Below, one piece after another: positions 32,001-40,720 of a DNA stretch of 64,000 bases. The stretch comes from Ariolimax columbianus. Its lineage: Eukaryota > Mollusca > Gastropoda > Stylommatophora > Arionidae. Numbering within the stretch: position 1 is the first letter of the stretch; the number at the start of each line of letters is the position of its first letter. Made by a program: the position numbers and the translations under genes. The notes under the pieces are model-generated. The model was given only the letters and a program-made list of their open reading frames with translations, ran no database searches and was not told the origin of the DNA. The stretch covers positions 33,795,936-33,859,935 of the forward strand of contig JAVGWX010000014.1 in assembly GCA_036924085.1 (NCBI GenBank). Reading direction: 5' to 3'.

Positions 32001-35000
32001 AAAGGGCTGATACTAATGTCAGTACTACTATGGAAAGTGCTGGTACTAATGTTAGTACCAGCATGAAATGTGCTAGCACTAATATCAGTGCTGCCATGAA
32101 AAATACTGGCACTAATGTCAGTACCTCCAAGGAAATTGGTTCTAATGTCAGTACCACCATGAAAAATGTTGGTACTAATGTCAGTATTACCATGGAAAGT
32201 GCTGGTACTGTCAGTACTACTATGGGATGTGCTTGCACTAATGTCGGTACCACCATGATAATTGTTGGTACTAATGCCAGCACCACCATAGAAAGTGCTG
32301 GTATTAATGCCAGCACCACCATAGAAAATGCTGATACTAATATCAACTCTCCCAATCACACACATCCTTTTGCACACTCAGCAGATCACTATTTTGGATT
32401 GTCCTCAACATGTTCGTTAGTCAAGGACTTTAGTTTGGAGTCTCAGCGAAAGCAATACATTGTCTTAACTGTTTATGCATCTGATGATTATACTGAGAAG
32501 GACTTGCATTATAAGATGCAGCAGCAGTCCTTGGTCAATGACGTCTCCATCAGCAGTGGATCAGCTAACAACTTACATCATCAAAAGGATGAGCCTGAAA
32601 ACAGTTGCTCCACGTCCCATCCTCAGATGAACATGAAATCTGCAGAAGAAGAGCTGTTAAACAATGCCATCACCAACTGTGCACAAAACACGCTTGTACT
32701 TCAACCTAATCATCCACAAAACATGAAAGTGCAGAACCTGAACCGTCCAGAAAACATGAAAGTGCTTCAACTTAACCATCCAAAAAGCATGGAAGTGCTT
32801 CATCCTAATCATCCACAAAACATGCTTGTACTTCAACCTAATCGTTCACAAAAAATGGAAATGCTTCAACCTAATCATTCACAAAAAATGGAAGTGCTTC
32901 AACCTAATCGCCCACAAAAAATGGAAGTGCTTCAACCTAATCATTCACAAAACGTGGAAGTGCTTCAACCTAATCATTCACAAAAAATGGAAGTGCTTCA
33001 ACCTAATCATTCACAAAACATGGAAGTGCTTCAACCTAATCATTCACAAAACATGGAATTGCTTCAACCTAATCATTCACAAAACATGCTTGTACTTCAA
33101 CCTAATCGCCCACAAAAAAGGGAAATGCTTCAACCTAATCATTCACAAAACATGAAAGTGCTTCAACTTAACCATCCAAAAAGCATGGAAGTGCTTCAAC
33201 CTAATCATCCACAAAACATGCTTGTACTTCAACCTAATCGTCCACAAAAAATGGAAATGCTTCAACCTAATCATTCACAAAAAATTGAAGTGCTTCAACC
33301 TAATCGCCCACAAAAAATGGAAGTGCTTCAACCTAATCATCCACAAAACATGCTTGTACTTCAACCTAATCATTCACAAAAAATGGAAGTGCTTCAACCT
33401 AATCATTCACAAAACATGGAAGTGCTTCAACCTAATCATTCACAAAACGTGGAAGTGCTTCAATCTAATCATTCACAAAACATGGAAGTGCTTCAACCTA
33501 ATCATTCACAAAACATGGAATTGCTTCAACCTAATCATTCACAAAACATGGAAGTGCTTCAACCTAATCATTCACAAAACATGGAAGTGCTTCACTCTAG
33601 CCAGGCCCAAAATAATATGACTCATCCATACTATCATTCACCTCCTGACATAAGAGAGACTTCAAGATTTCCTATGTCTCCACCTCATGCTGAGAGTTCT
33701 ATACATGACACTTCCTTCGCATCTAAAACTGATACATTCCATCAGGATGACTACTCCACTAAAGAGACAATGGGCTCTTCACAAAACATAACAAAATTAT
33801 GGGAAGAACAAGCTTTGTGGTGCAGTTCATGCTGTTTTCAGTGTTCAAGTTTAGATGATCTCAAACAGCATTCATGGAAACATGCCTTGGCACTCGGCCA
33901 AGCAGCTGTCAAGTTTAATTGCTCAATTTGTCAGATGTCCTTTAACAGTTCTGAAGATTTATATAGACATAGTGTACACACTCACATTGGACCAGCTGCC
34001 GTGGAAGAGCATCTTGATCCTGATGATTCGGAAACACCAAATACTCACTTGTCAGCTCCAGACAACATCCTTGCAGCTGCTCAAACAGGGGGAAAGCACT
34101 ATAGATGCCTAAAGTGTACCTACAATAGCGATCGTCCTTGTAGTTTTAAGCACCACATGCTGTCAGTACATGGTGTTGATAAAGCTTTTTCATGTACTTT
34201 GTGCTCCTACAGTACAAAACGAGAAGACGATTTAAAAACTCATGCAATAACACATGATGAGAAAATGACCAGATATTGCAGTCTCTGCGACTATAAGTGC
34301 AAACGGGCCCCATCTCTACGAAAACATATGCAGAAACATACGGATATTCAACTCTTTTCCTGCCAAATTTGTAGCTTCTGGTGTAACTATGAGCCTGATT
34401 TAAGGTCACATGTTCTAAAAACCCACGAGAAGCCTAAAAACTTTATTTGTCAACTCTGTAGATTCTCAACAAGCTTTGCTGCTCATTTCAAGAAGCATAT
34501 GTCAGCAACTCATGCTGTCGGAGTAGCTTTTAACTGCCCTGAATGTGAGTACTCAACAGCATCATGGAATAACCTCAGGGCTCATAAATATAAACACAGC
34601 AGGATCAAGAAGTATGTCTGCATCTTGTGCGGACTAGCGTTCGCACGGACAGCAAACCTCAAAAGCCACATGTCCAAACATTCTAGCACAAAGTCTTTAA
34701 CCTGTTCCATGTGTAACTACCAGTGCAACTTGCCAGACAAAATGAAAATTCATATGCGCAGACATACAAATGAGCGACCTTACGCTTGCAAAATATGTTG
34801 TCGTTCATACGCACATTCATCAAGTCTTTGCAAACATATTTCGTTAGTTCACAAAAAAACAGGCCGACGTACTTGTTGTGAATGCTCATACACAGCTTCT
34901 GGCATTACCCAACTAAAGAGACACATGCTAACACACAGTATCGGAAACCAATTCCGGTGTAAGGTTTGTCATTTTGCTTGCAACCACTCTGAAATACTGA

Positions 35001-36559
35001 AAAATCACATGCTTTTACACAACCCCACTGTTATCTGCAGCCGCTCAAGCAAACTCAACTCAGAAATATCTGAACCAAAAGCCATATCTTCAGAGGGTAG
35101 TGTATCTTCATTACACCTAACAATCCAAATTACACCACCCAGACTCAGTTGCTCCACTTGCATGCATAACTTCCGCACCACTTCAACTCTCAAGAAACAT
35201 GTTCTCAGACACCACAGATGCCAGCATGTACGTAGATTCTTCTGTTCAGTGTGTGATTTTTCATGTCTACGGACACATGAACTGAAAATACACACCTATC
35301 TACATACAGGGGAGAAGCAGTTTAGCTGTAACATTTGTGACTTTGCTTGCGAAAAGCCACACACGCTGAAGTACCATAAACGGAAGAAACACAATCAAGA
35401 CCACATTACTGGTCGTTATAAACCTGCCAATTTGTTGGCATGCCAGATGTGTGAATTTACAAGTACTAAACGTCTATATCTAAAATACCACATACAGGAA
35501 AAGCACACATCTGCTTTACTTTTAACATCATCAGAAACGTCAGTTAAGTTTTCCTCGGGCGGTAAAATTTGTACTTCAGTATTGGAAAATTCTGTCAAGT
35601 TTTCTGACACTAACAACTCCACCTCACTTTTAACATCTTCAGGAAATTCTGTCAAGTTTTCTGCAGATAGTAACAATTCCACCTCATTTGTAACATCTTC
35701 AGGAAATTCTGTCAAGTTTTCTGCAGATAGTAACAATTCCACCTCATTTGTAACATCTTCAGGAAATTCTGTCAAGTTTTCTGCAGATAGTAACAATTCC
35801 ACCTCATTTGTAACATCTTCAGAAACTTCTGCAATGCCTACCACAGACACTGAAAACTGTAAATCAGTTTTAATACTGTATGAAAATTCAATGAACTTCA
35901 CCCACAGTAACAAAAATATTGATACCCCTTCTGTTACAGAAGCTGCAGACACAACAAGACATGCCAGCTTAAGAAAGTCTTGTCAAGATCATAGTAAGTC
36001 CAGCTCACACAATTCTAACATTTCTGGGAAAGAGTTTTTTTGTACTGAATGTAATTACTTCTCTACAAGCAAGGGAAACCTTAACACACATATGCTGCGA
36101 CACGGAGCCACAAATTTCCTGTGCCATCTTTGTAACTACATGTGCCGCAGAGAACGCGAGCTGAAGAGGCACCTCTTCGCTCATGCCCATGACAAGCCAT
36201 TGTCTTGTGACCAGTGCTCCTACAGATGTATTCAGTCTGCCAGTCTGAAAGTTCACATGCTGAAGCACAGGGGAGAGAAACCTGTACAGTGTCCAGTCTG
36301 CCAGTTCAAATGTCGTCAGAAGAGCACACTTAGAGATCATATGACGACACACTATGGCGAGCGCAAGTTTGCGTGCGACCAGTGCGACTATCGAGCTAAA
36401 AGAGCAGGATCCCTGAAAGTTCATTTCTTAACACATTCTTCCGAGAGGCCTGTTTGCTGCACAAAGTGTGACTTTACTTGTAAACATGTCAGTGCATTAA
36501 GGTCTCACACGCGATCTCATGTCACAACCAGATATCAATCTAGCAATAAAGTGCCCTAG
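29066..36559 (+). CDS. Giant C2H2 zinc-finger protein, 46 fingers, single open frame of 2,497 codons
   Basis: A nuclear DNA- or RNA-binding regulator is expected from C2H2 fingers; target and partners are unknown. Fingers 1-23 span about residues 48-741 (for example YPCTFCGF, FACSECGYC), 24-40 about 1582-2148, and 41-46 about 2325-2486. Most have C-x2-C-x12-H-x3-5-H; finger 8 ends H-K-C-x-C. Some linkers resemble the classical TGEKP (HSGEK, HTGEK, RGEKP). No KRAB, BTB or SET domain is visible. The linkers hold in-frame tandem repeats (residues about 943-1093, 1210-1511 and 2187-2254). An in-frame TGA at 29054-29056 makes ATG 29066 (A at -3) the first start. No introns are needed. The uninterrupted length argues for selection. 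I do not recognise a named orthologue. Confidence 0.93.
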   Translation: MPKSRAVKTGVKAKCQKRPIISSQQSETKATFLHAAQKSQKEVKKKMYPCTFCGFVCQSSSDLALHHKMLHMEENLFTCSFCHYTCAKPFQLALHMRVHNGDMKISCVLCNMKFSHMYYLRRHLRNHITQHKQGIHKRLQCPFCLKMFSWTTNYKNHIIKHGHSNTFKCLWCDFSTNQISHLSDHKYSHADENRLFTCLECQSVFPSVSDHDIHVLFNHKESYLKKMNNEQASTCTLCGKIFHKFSDMQLHVINTHAKEYSLSVKDQKLKLEMGRSLEKKYLCSTCGTFLQTPRALRTHKCQCTEERVFACSTCKQEFCTRSQLRSHEFVHMEQKPFFCSLCPYQSTRMQYLKRHLLTHSGEKTHLCTKCGQAFVFPETLKRHMHKHAVERPYSCNVCSYSTSDLAGLKRHLTKHINNFISCNTCTFTCVQVSDMEKHKLSHITDKLFPCLSCSLKFANAKELQTHMLDHIQQKPQNYSCNVCSFKCQIQKEYITHMQTHSVNKPFACSECGYCSNRRMNLKVHMIKKHKLSLTSVVTFQCKLCQFSCDSDQNYITHMKGIHNIAKPFDCPVCSFTTHKSGLLKIHLETHKPHGFYCHLCSFKCKRKSLLNKHLASKHLNENNDESARSIREQKVYSCKLCDFQSKHYASLRNHKPSHSGITFACDECNYVTYAKRNLASHMKSHIRDKPFKCTFCSYSSARKNNFQLHTVRHMNEKLYSCDKCDFSAADEESLIGHTVHRHNSHSGAATGVSDKVVSCQIPSPEIDKEMHPLGKSNIIRDIHYQREYQKHEVVMDGTNLYKDPCVNANTSEYVVTSYETPSQGEVDELHPVADRNTNQDINYQCDPVACTAPSEKVAANLHPRHSLGEAIETLPLTQCNINRDKDSSYRLNLHDNETVREALTRSQNVINNCHRNNNNKQHHGESDCIDSNNIVMEKCFPLLTMESAGTNVGNTMDSAGTNAGNTMESAGTNVSTAMERADTNVSTTMESAGTNVSTSMKCASTNISAAMKNTGTNVSTSKEIGSNVSTTMKNVGTNVSITMESAGTVSTTMGCACTNVGTTMIIVGTNASTTIESAGINASTTIENADTNINSPNHTHPFAHSADHYFGLSSTCSLVKDFSLESQRKQYIVLTVYASDDYTEKDLHYKMQQQSLVNDVSISSGSANNLHHQKDEPENSCSTSHPQMNMKSAEEELLNNAITNCAQNTLVLQPNHPQNMKVQNLNRPENMKVLQLNHPKSMEVLHPNHPQNMLVLQPNRSQKMEMLQPNHSQKMEVLQPNRPQKMEVLQPNHSQNVEVLQPNHSQKMEVLQPNHSQNMEVLQPNHSQNMELLQPNHSQNMLVLQPNRPQKREMLQPNHSQNMKVLQLNHPKSMEVLQPNHPQNMLVLQPNRPQKMEMLQPNHSQKIEVLQPNRPQKMEVLQPNHPQNMLVLQPNHSQKMEVLQPNHSQNMEVLQPNHSQNVEVLQSNHSQNMEVLQPNHSQNMELLQPNHSQNMEVLQPNHSQNMEVLHSSQAQNNMTHPYYHSPPDIRETSRFPMSPPHAESSIHDTSFASKTDTFHQDDYSTKETMGSSQNITKLWEEQALWCSSCCFQCSSLDDLKQHSWKHALALGQAAVKFNCSICQMSFNSSEDLYRHSVHTHIGPAAVEEHLDPDDSETPNTHLSAPDNILAAAQTGGKHYRCLKCTYNSDRPCSFKHHMLSVHGVDKAFSCTLCSYSTKREDDLKTHAITHDEKMTRYCSLCDYKCKRAPSLRKHMQKHTDIQLFSCQICSFWCNYEPDLRSHVLKTHEKPKNFICQLCRFSTSFAAHFKKHMSATHAVGVAFNCPECEYSTASWNNLRAHKYKHSRIKKYVCILCGLAFARTANLKSHMSKHSSTKSLTCSMCNYQCNLPDKMKIHMRRHTNERPYACKICCRSYAHSSSLCKHISLVHKKTGRRTCCECSYTASGITQLKRHMLTHSIGNQFRCKVCHFACNHSEILKNHMLLHNPTVICSRSSKLNSEISEPKAISSEGSVSSLHLTIQITPPRLSCSTCMHNFRTTSTLKKHVLRHHRCQHVRRFFCSVCDFSCLRTHELKIHTYLHTGEKQFSCNICDFACEKPHTLKYHKRKKHNQDHITGRYKPANLLACQMCEFTSTKRLYLKYHIQEKHTSALLLTSSETSVKFSSGGKICTSVLENSVKFSDTNNSTSLLTSSGNSVKFSADSNNSTSFVTSSGNSVKFSADSNNSTSFVTSSGNSVKFSADSNNSTSFVTSSETSAMPTTDTENCKSVLILYENSMNFTHSNKNIDTPSVTEAADTTRHASLRKSCQDHSKSSSHNSNISGKEFFCTECNYFSTSKGNLNTHMLRHGATNFLCHLCNYMCRRERELKRHLFAHAHDKPLSCDQCSYRCIQSASLKVHMLKHRGEKPVQCPVCQFKCRQKSTLRDHMTTHYGERKFACDQCDYRAKRAGSLKVHFLTHSSERPVCCTKCDFTCKHVSALRSHTRSHVTTRYQSSNKVP
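31890..32345 (+). repeat. Coding 33-bp minisatellite in the zinc-finger gene (11-residue unit)
   Basis: Unit GTCAGTACCACCATGGAAAG plus TGCTGGTACTAAT encodes VSTTMESAGTN. About 14 diverged copies in frame, giving a Ser/Thr/Asn-rich disordered stretch. One unit is shortened by two codons (residues KEIGSN). The opposite strand is also open and is not a gene. Confidence 0.92.
32690..33600 (+). repeat. Coding 33-bp minisatellite in the zinc-finger gene, about 27 copies
   Basis: Unit CAACCTAATCATTCACAAAA plus CATGGAAGTGCTT encodes QPNHSQNMEVL. A 12-unit block recurs 396 bp later (AAGCATGG at 32785 and 33181), an in-frame duplication of 132 residues. Variants (R for H, P for S, K for N) are mostly amino-acid-changing, yet no frame break occurs. 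Confidence 0.94.
35581..35826 (+). repeat. Coding 60-bp repeat in the zinc-finger gene, three identical copies plus a diverged one
   Basis: Copies starting at 35641, 35701 and 35761 (AGGAAATTCTGTCAAGTTTT, CTGCAGATAGTAACAATTCC) are identical for essentially the whole 60 bp; a partial older copy precedes them. Each encodes 20 residues of the type SGNSVKFSADSNNSTSFVTS. Identity implies recent expansion in the linker between fingers 40 and 41. Confidence 0.95.
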
Positions 36560-36665
36560 TATCTTGATATTAATCTAGCAATAGTGCCCTAGGGTCTGGA
36601 TATCAATCTAGCAATAGTGCCCTAGGGTCTAGATATCAATCTAGCAATAAAGTGTCCTAGGGTCA
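36530..36665 (+). repeat. 33-35-bp tandem repeat covering the stop codon
   Basis: Four units of the type GATATCAATCTAGCAATAGT plus GCCCTAGGGTCT. The first unit encodes the last residues (YQSSNKVP) and supplies the TAG stop of the zinc-finger ORF. Confidence 0.88.
36646..36651 (+). promoter_or_regulatory. Candidate polyadenylation signal AATAAA
   Basis: AATAAA lies 87 bp after the stop codon of the zinc-finger gene, in the last repeat unit. A second AATAAA (36545-36550) is inside the ORF, and others occur near 37062 and 37088. Which is used is unknown. Confidence 0.45.
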
Positions 36666-37118
36666 CATTTGTCCACACGGTGTGCTACTGACAAGCAAGA
36701 CGAAGTTGTAAGACAGGAGTGAGTTGTAAGACAGGAGTGAGTTGTATTGTTCTTTTGTGCCACAAGACCGAGCCCGCAAACGTCTGTCATGATGATGTAA
36801 GAGAAACTTTGTCCGTCAGACGGTGGCAACTCGTCTCTTCCCTTTCGTGTGGCACGACTCGTGCAGCTTTCTTGATTTTTATCTGCTACATATGCGCAAT
36901 GCCAGCAGAGACTATACTATGCCAAACAGAACGATCAAGCCAAGCCAAATGTGTTCACTTCCCAAAAGGGCACTATCTCTAACTGAATCCGAACATACGC
37001 ATGTTAGGGTTGTGGGCTGTGTCAATAAGTCGGGCCAGGCTATACTGATTTCTTATGAGAAATAAATAGAAGTATATCATATAAAGAAATAAATTTGAAG
37101 CATGAAAACTTCTAATTC
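36666..37118. other. Possible 3' UTR of the zinc-finger gene; no gene seen
   Basis: Contains a small 18-bp duplication (GAGTTGTAAGACAGGAGT at about 36703-36740). No ORF with motifs. Confidence 0.4.
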
Positions 37119-37318
37119 ATTCATCTTCAGACTTTAACTGCAAGGACTCTAACAAAGACAGCAGTCAGCCCAAGGCTCTGTACACTTCCGTACAGTTTTT
37201 CATGGAAGAACATTGGTTGTTGCTGTGTGCTACTTCTTTCACTATTGTATGATGGGTGGGACTGCAACAGGTGTCCCAGAGTCACAGGAGCTGTACCGCA
37301 AGTACAAAGGTCCATATC
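37119..37318 (-). mobile_element. I-type LINE C-terminal fragment
   Basis: Minus-strand reading gives LCTCGTAPVTLGHLLQSHPS and EKLYGSVQSLGLTAVFVRVL, the Cys/His tail plus the final conserved segment of the I-type LINEs here. One tail Cys reads His. It is a short old fragment. Confidence 0.72.
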
Positions 37319-38060
37319 ACCAATTTAGAATTGATTATAAAGATGATATCTCAGTCTGTTGTGTTATGTGCACAGTCTGAAGATGATCACATGATCTCAC
37401 CTGGAGAGTTGGTGGTAGGTGTTTTCTATATGACCATGGTGATCTGTCATTGGCCTTGATAATAGCTTAAAGCATGGACACAATATATGCAAAACAAGTA
37501 GAGTGACGAACTACATGTTATCCAGATTGGAATCAATAGTGTGTATATATTTTCACTGCTTTTAATATAATTGTAATTCTGATGGTTGTCGCCACAGTTT
37601 GTCTACCAGCATTGCCGTTTACCTGTGTTTCATACACACTCATTCACGTGCGCACACTCTCTTACACGTACACACTTTCTCACACACATACACGCTCTTT
37701 CACAAGCATACAAACTCTTTCTCTCACATACAAACACTCTCACACACATACACATCCTTTCACATGCAAACACACATTATGTCACACTCATATAAACAAC
37801 CCAAAGACATAACTGGTTTGTAGAAAAGTTTTCTATTAGTACAAGTACTAACAAATGATTATCAAATATATGGAATATAAAAAGAAATATACATTGACCA
37901 GCAGACTAATGATAGGCACATCACACACGATATGCTACCTTAGTCGGGAGCTGAATTGAGGATTAGCTCTAAGTATAACAAAATGCTCCCTAGGTGTAAG
38001 TCTCGTATCAAATGTTTGTCAAGGGGCTCAGGAACTCAACTTTCTGGGATCAGATTCTCA
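37319..38060. other. No gene; CA-rich low-complexity stretch at 37625-37795
   Basis: 37625-37795 consists of imperfect CTCTCACACACATACAC-type units, strongly C/A/T biased on the plus strand. The rest is AT-rich and unremarkable. Confidence 0.6.
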
Positions 38061-39211
38061 GCAAGGTTGTATCAAATCTATTAGAATTCATGGAGGAGGT
38101 TACTAAAATGATAGATAAAGGGGAGCCAGTGGATGTTATTTATCTAGATTTTGCAAAGGCCTTTGATATACCTCATCAAAGATTATTTCGAAAGTTAAAA
38201 TCATATTGTATAGGTAGGGAAGTTGCCAAATGGATTGAAAATTGGTTAACCGGTAGAGGGCAGAGGGTGGACATAAATAAGTACTCTGAGTGGTGTGAAG
38301 TGAAAAGTGGAGTGCCACATGGCTCGGTTTTGGGACCAATTTTGTTCTTGATATATATATATATATATATATATATAAACGACATTGATATTGATATGGG
38401 ATCCATGATTGCAAAATTTCCTGATGACACAAAACTATGCAGTAGTGTCTCATCTAAAGCAGAAGTGGATATATTCAGGTCGGATTTAGATAAAATTCAA
38501 GAATGGTCTGTAAGCTGGCAGATGGAGTTTAATGTAGATAAATGTACAGTCATTCACATGGGTAGATCCAATATGGAACATAATTACAGAATGGACGAGA
38601 ACAATATTAGAAAGATAGATAAGGAAAGGAACTTAGGGGTTATAATAGATCATTCAGGTAAAGTGAGTAAGCAAGTCCAGGTTGCAGTGAAAAAGAGAAA
38701 TGCAATGTTAGATATGATAAAGAGAAATATTAAACATAGTACCTAGATTGGAGTACTGTGTACAGGTGTAGAGTCCTTATCATAGAGGGGATATAAACAT
38801 GCTGGAGAGAATATAAAAAAAGAGCGACAAAGCTGATAGTGGGATTCCAGAATTACAGTTATGAGGAAAGACTCAGAAAAATCGGCCTATAGTGTCTAGA
38901 CAGAGAAGAATTTGAGGTGACTTAATACAGGTTTATGAGATAATTAGAGAAACAGATACTAGAACAATAGGACATAGCTACAAATTAACTAAAGAGAAGT
39001 CTGGATTAGATATTAGGAAACATTTTTTTAATCAGAGAGTAGTGAATGCTCGGAATGCATTGTCACAGGAGGTTGTGGAGGCAGGGGTAATTAATGCATT
39101 TAAGAATAAATTGGATAGGCATAGCTTTTAGAGCAAGGTAATATAAATGAAAATGGTTGTGTACAGACTCTGCAAAGTCTTCCAAACCAGTATAAAGACG
39201 TTAAGTTAAGT
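38061..39211 (+). mobile_element. CR1-type LINE copy C (5' truncated) with probable 7-bp target-site duplication
   Basis: Plus-strand RT: NLLEFMEEVTKMIDKGEPVD, VIYLDFAKAFD, WIENWLTGRGQRVDINKYSE, SGVPHGSVLGPILF, the catalytic box as FPDDTKL (normally FADD), and KCTVIHMGRSNMEHN. An ATATAT microsatellite at about 38350-38378 has lengthened the codons before INDID. The 3' tail ends CGTTAAGTTAAGT. ATTCTCA occurs at both edges (38054-38060 and 39212-39218). Frame breaks after 38746 make it inactive. Confidence 0.87.
38075..38746 (+). pseudogene. CR1 reverse transcriptase fragment
   Basis: An open stretch of about 224 codons covers RT palm and thumb from NLLEFMEEVTKM to AMLDMIKRNIKHST. The Ala of the FADD box is Pro, and PHG replaces the usual PQG before SVLGP. 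The Tyr-Ile run (IYIYIYIYI) comes from a TA microsatellite. It stops where RSKEVIVKLYE is expected, because of a deletion near 38740. Confidence 0.85.
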
Positions 39212-39218
39212 ATTCTCA

Positions 39219-40165
39219 CGGAAAGTACAAAAATGATTGCTGAAATCCGATGCACTTGGCCATTAGGCGCAAATGTAGTACAGAGCATTCATTTTGGCAT
39301 AAAAAAGTCGAATGCATTCAAATATAACTAAATATAGTATGTCCGGAGAACATCCAGATTCTTATATAATAGAGACAGACTATTCCTTACGATCAAATGA
39401 TGATATTCAGACCGCAGACTTGGACACCATCTATTCAATAGATTAACAATTTAACATACATATAAGGGCTCTGTAGATGAGGCTCTAGCTGAGTGTTACC
39501 AGGGCCTGAACCTGGTGCCAAGAATGCGTGATACTGTAACCAGCCAGGCACCAATTTGGTGGAGCCTATTATAAAGGCTCAATAAATGGCGCCCGAGCTT
39601 GGTGCCAAGAGTATATAAGACTGTAACCAGCCATAATTATTGTAAGAGTCGACTAAGGAGGTTCGGGAATGAAAGTTGGTTACCCCATTCCGAAATAACT
39701 TTAAGCCAAAAAAAAACGTCAATAGAAATGGGCTAGTCGATATATAATGACTGCATGTTTTTGTTGAAACCATATTACTTCCAGCGAGCCTAAAGGATAC
39801 GATTGATTGATAAATATGTCTCAATAAGAGATACAGTGGCCAAACGTCCACATTTGTCTTCTGTTTAACCACAATATCAAATATCCGTCCGCTTTTTAGA
39901 AAACAATTTGCAATTTCTCTGGATGTATTTAAAAAATGTAAACAATTTCAGTGTGGATTTTATCAAAAGCGTTTAAGTACACAATTTTGTTACAAACGTC
40001 AACAATTATGTGGACTGTTGAGAACACGACCCAGTTCAGTAGCAATGTTTCCTATCGCTGTACAAGAGTAGAATCCTGGATGGATGATGGCTTGTTGGTA
40101 GGCCCGCTTGATGTTATCTCCTCGTCTGTCCCTTAACATGGGTGGTCAAAGGGGCATCATATCTC
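39219..40165. other. No gene; R1-like trace at 39235-39300 and R3 copy at 39625-39715
   Basis: GCTGAAATCCGATGCACTTG and GGCGCAAATGTAG (39238-39280) recall R1. ATTGTAAGAGTCGACTAAGG, GGTTACCCCATTCCGAAA and TTTAAGCC with an A run (39635-39715) match R3. An approximately 75-bp imperfect duplication (ACTGTAACCAGCCA at 39534 and 39611) precedes it. No supportable ORF. Confidence 0.5.
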
Positions 40166-40512
40166 AGTGCGTCATGAACTGCCCATCGTCATGAGCTGCA
40201 GCAGTCAGCGACCCATAGCTGACTGCTAGCAACAGGGCCAGAGCTGTCAAGACCTTTATACATCTCTATGCGGTGATCCTGGACAACAAGCTGCAGCTGA
40301 GCAGACTGGATAAGGAGAAAGAATCGAAGAGGGAAGGCTAACCCACTAAAAAATGCCTGCTGAAGACGGATGTGTCTGACCGAAAGGTCAAATATCGCAG
40401 TCAAGCTGTAAACTACGACACAACGCATTCAGTTTTCCGGACTACATCCTGCTTCTTGCATAACCCATTTCAGGGCTTGATAGCGGGGGATAAGAACGAA
40501 CGAAGAAGGAGA
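40166..40512 (+). mobile_element. SINE R1, near full length
   Basis: Same landmark order as 2566-2882, from CAGCGACCCATAGCTGACTG through GTGATCCTGGACAACAAGC, GCTAACCCACTAAAAAATGC, CAAGCTGTAAACTACGACAC to GAACGAACGAAGAAGGAG. It has a slightly longer 5' end (GAGCTGCAGCAGTC) than the 2566 copy. Confidence 0.82.
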
Positions 40513-40720
40513 AGTACTCTAAACATTGCTCGCGTTGCGGTTTCAATTATGTCCGTCCACTTGAGAATATCTGTCCACGCGTATGAAGTGCGCCTCGGAG
40601 TATCACTTTGGGCAAACCATGAGAACGTTATCACATGGCTGTACCAGTAGCTTTTGTGATTTGACAATTAAAAGGAGGTCGGGTAGAGTTTGATAAACAG
40701 TCAGACAGTATGACTTATCC

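Noticed and set aside
31772..32377. Minus-strand ORFs opposite the zinc-finger gene (GGTDISTSTFH-type repeats)
   Set aside because: Antisense shadow of the coding 33-bp repeat.
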